Part shown: positions 14,733-15,230 of the stretch, in pieces
Position numbering within the stretch: the stretch's first letter is position 1
Layout of the letters: every line of letters begins with the position of its first letter
DNA from: Gemmatimonadota bacterium
GTDB taxonomy: Bacteria > Latescibacterota > UBA2968 > UBA8231
Direction: 5' to 3'
Assembly: GCA_026706505.1 (NCBI GenBank)
Contig: JAPOYQ010000688.1
Coordinates: 1 to 15,230, forward strand
DNA length: 15,230 bases
The notes under the pieces: model-generated
The model's input: the letters and a program-made list of their open reading frames with translations, nothing else
The model's database searches: none
Told to the model about the DNA's origin: nothing
Program-made: the position numbers and the translations under genes

Positions 14733-15230
14733 ATGTCCGTACTCAGCCCCGAACAAATCGCCCAGTACCAGCAAGACGGGTACACCATCTTGCGCAATGC
14801 CCTCTCCGCAGAAGACGTGAGTGAGCTTCGCACCCACCTCGAAGGGATTGCCTCGGGCGCACTGCCCTTCCCAGAGGCAAACATCGAGTTCGATCCCAAC
14901 GCGCCCCAGCAACGCCACATTGATCACCTGCGCAAGATCAACGGCCCGTCCGATTGCGATCCGTTCTTCCGCGACCACGCCGCGCGGGAGTCCCTCCTCG
15001 CCGCAGCCGCCGATTTGCTCGGCCCAGACATCAAGCTCTACGGCGACCAAGTTTTCATCAAGGGGCCGGGCGGCATAGAAAAAACCTATCACCAAGACTC
15101 CGCGTACTTCCACATCGAGCCGATGGACATCGCCACCGCTTGGGTCGCCTTAGATGATGTAACCCTTGAAAACGGCTGCTTGTGGGTCGTGCCGGGCAGC
15201 CACCGCGAGGGGCTGGTTGACCACAGCGAG
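14733..15230 (+). CDS. Phytanoyl-CoA dioxygenase (PhyH) family protein, 5' part
   Basis: Starts 13 bases after the aminotransferase stop with AGGGAA upstream of the ATG and runs open to the window end, 166 codons. The N terminus MSVLSPEQIAQYQQDGYTIL is typical of PhyH enzymes. YGDQVFIKGPG is followed by the Fe-binding HxD in YHQDSAYF, then TAWVALDDVTLENGCLWVVPGSH, cited here by its ends TAWVALDD and WVVPGSH. These are non-haem Fe(II)/2-oxoglutarate oxygenases that hydroxylate diverse small molecules. The second Fe histidine and the C terminus lie beyond the edge. It forms an operon with the aminotransferase. Confidence 0.92.
   Translation, partial: MSVLSPEQIAQYQQDGYTILRNALSAEDVSELRTHLEGIASGALPFPEANIEFDPNAPQQRHIDHLRKINGPSDCDPFFRDHAARESLLAAAADLLGPDIKLYGDQVFIKGPGGIEKTYHQDSAYFHIEPMDIATAWVALDDVTLENGCLWVVPGSHREGLVDHSE

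Overview
The window looks like a piece of an uncultured, GC-rich Gram-negative bacterial chromosome. The right half combines an FGly-type sulfatase, a Gfo/Idh/MocA oxidoreductase, a Rieske ferredoxin-like protein, an amidohydrolase, a class III aminotransferase and a PhyH-type dioxygenase. This mixture is common in marine and sponge-associated lineages such as Poribacteria or Latescibacterota. That placement is an inference; no RNA or marker gene is present to prove it.

Positions 1-7630 (all minus strand) hold a compact type I-G (formerly I-U) CRISPR-Cas interference operon. In transcription order it is csb1/cas7 (broken by a frameshift near 7180-7195), csb2 (Cas5-Cas6 fusion), cas3 (helicase followed by a C-terminal HD nuclease), a Cas8-like/'Cas3-extension' protein, and then 35 bases later the edge of a CRISPR array that runs off the left end. 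The genes are tightly coupled, with TGATG, a short overlap, and ATGA junctions. No cas1, cas2 or cas4 lies inside the window.

Two things in this operon stand out. First, Csb2 is about 240 residues longer than expected because a whole phosphoribosyltransferase-like domain, with an intact PRPP-binding loop, sits in frame between its Cas5-like and Cas6-like parts. Second, a complete 36-base solo CRISPR repeat (4035-4070) lies exactly at the csb2/cas3 junction. It keeps the outer repeat sequence and has matched base changes in both arms of the hairpin. Because Csb2 should contain the repeat-cleaving activity, its own mRNA could be a target, which suggests an autoregulatory or mRNA-processing circuit.

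Positions 7631-8425 hold an exported glyoxalase/VOC-fold protein with His/Glu-rich ends, and a divergent promoter region with two back-to-back -35 boxes forming a small dyad. Positions 8426-11802 (plus strand) look like one operon: sulfatase, substrate-binding lipoprotein, Gfo/Idh/MocA oxidoreductase, closed by a clear intrinsic terminator. Positions 11845-13259 (minus strand) hold the Rieske protein and the amidohydrolase; the latter has an apparent frameshift that removes its start and first metal-binding motif. From 13394 a plus-strand pair begins: a glutamate-1-semialdehyde-aminotransferase-like enzyme behind a near-consensus promoter only eight bases from its ATG, and a PhyH-like dioxygenase cut by the right edge.

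By hand count, sample lines of the cas region have lower G+C (45% at 901-960, 53% at 5461-5520) than the metabolic region (70% at 10561-10620, 72% at 14221-14280). This fits horizontal acquisition of the CRISPR-Cas locus. Two apparent single-base insertions in otherwise sound genes may be assembly errors or real decay.
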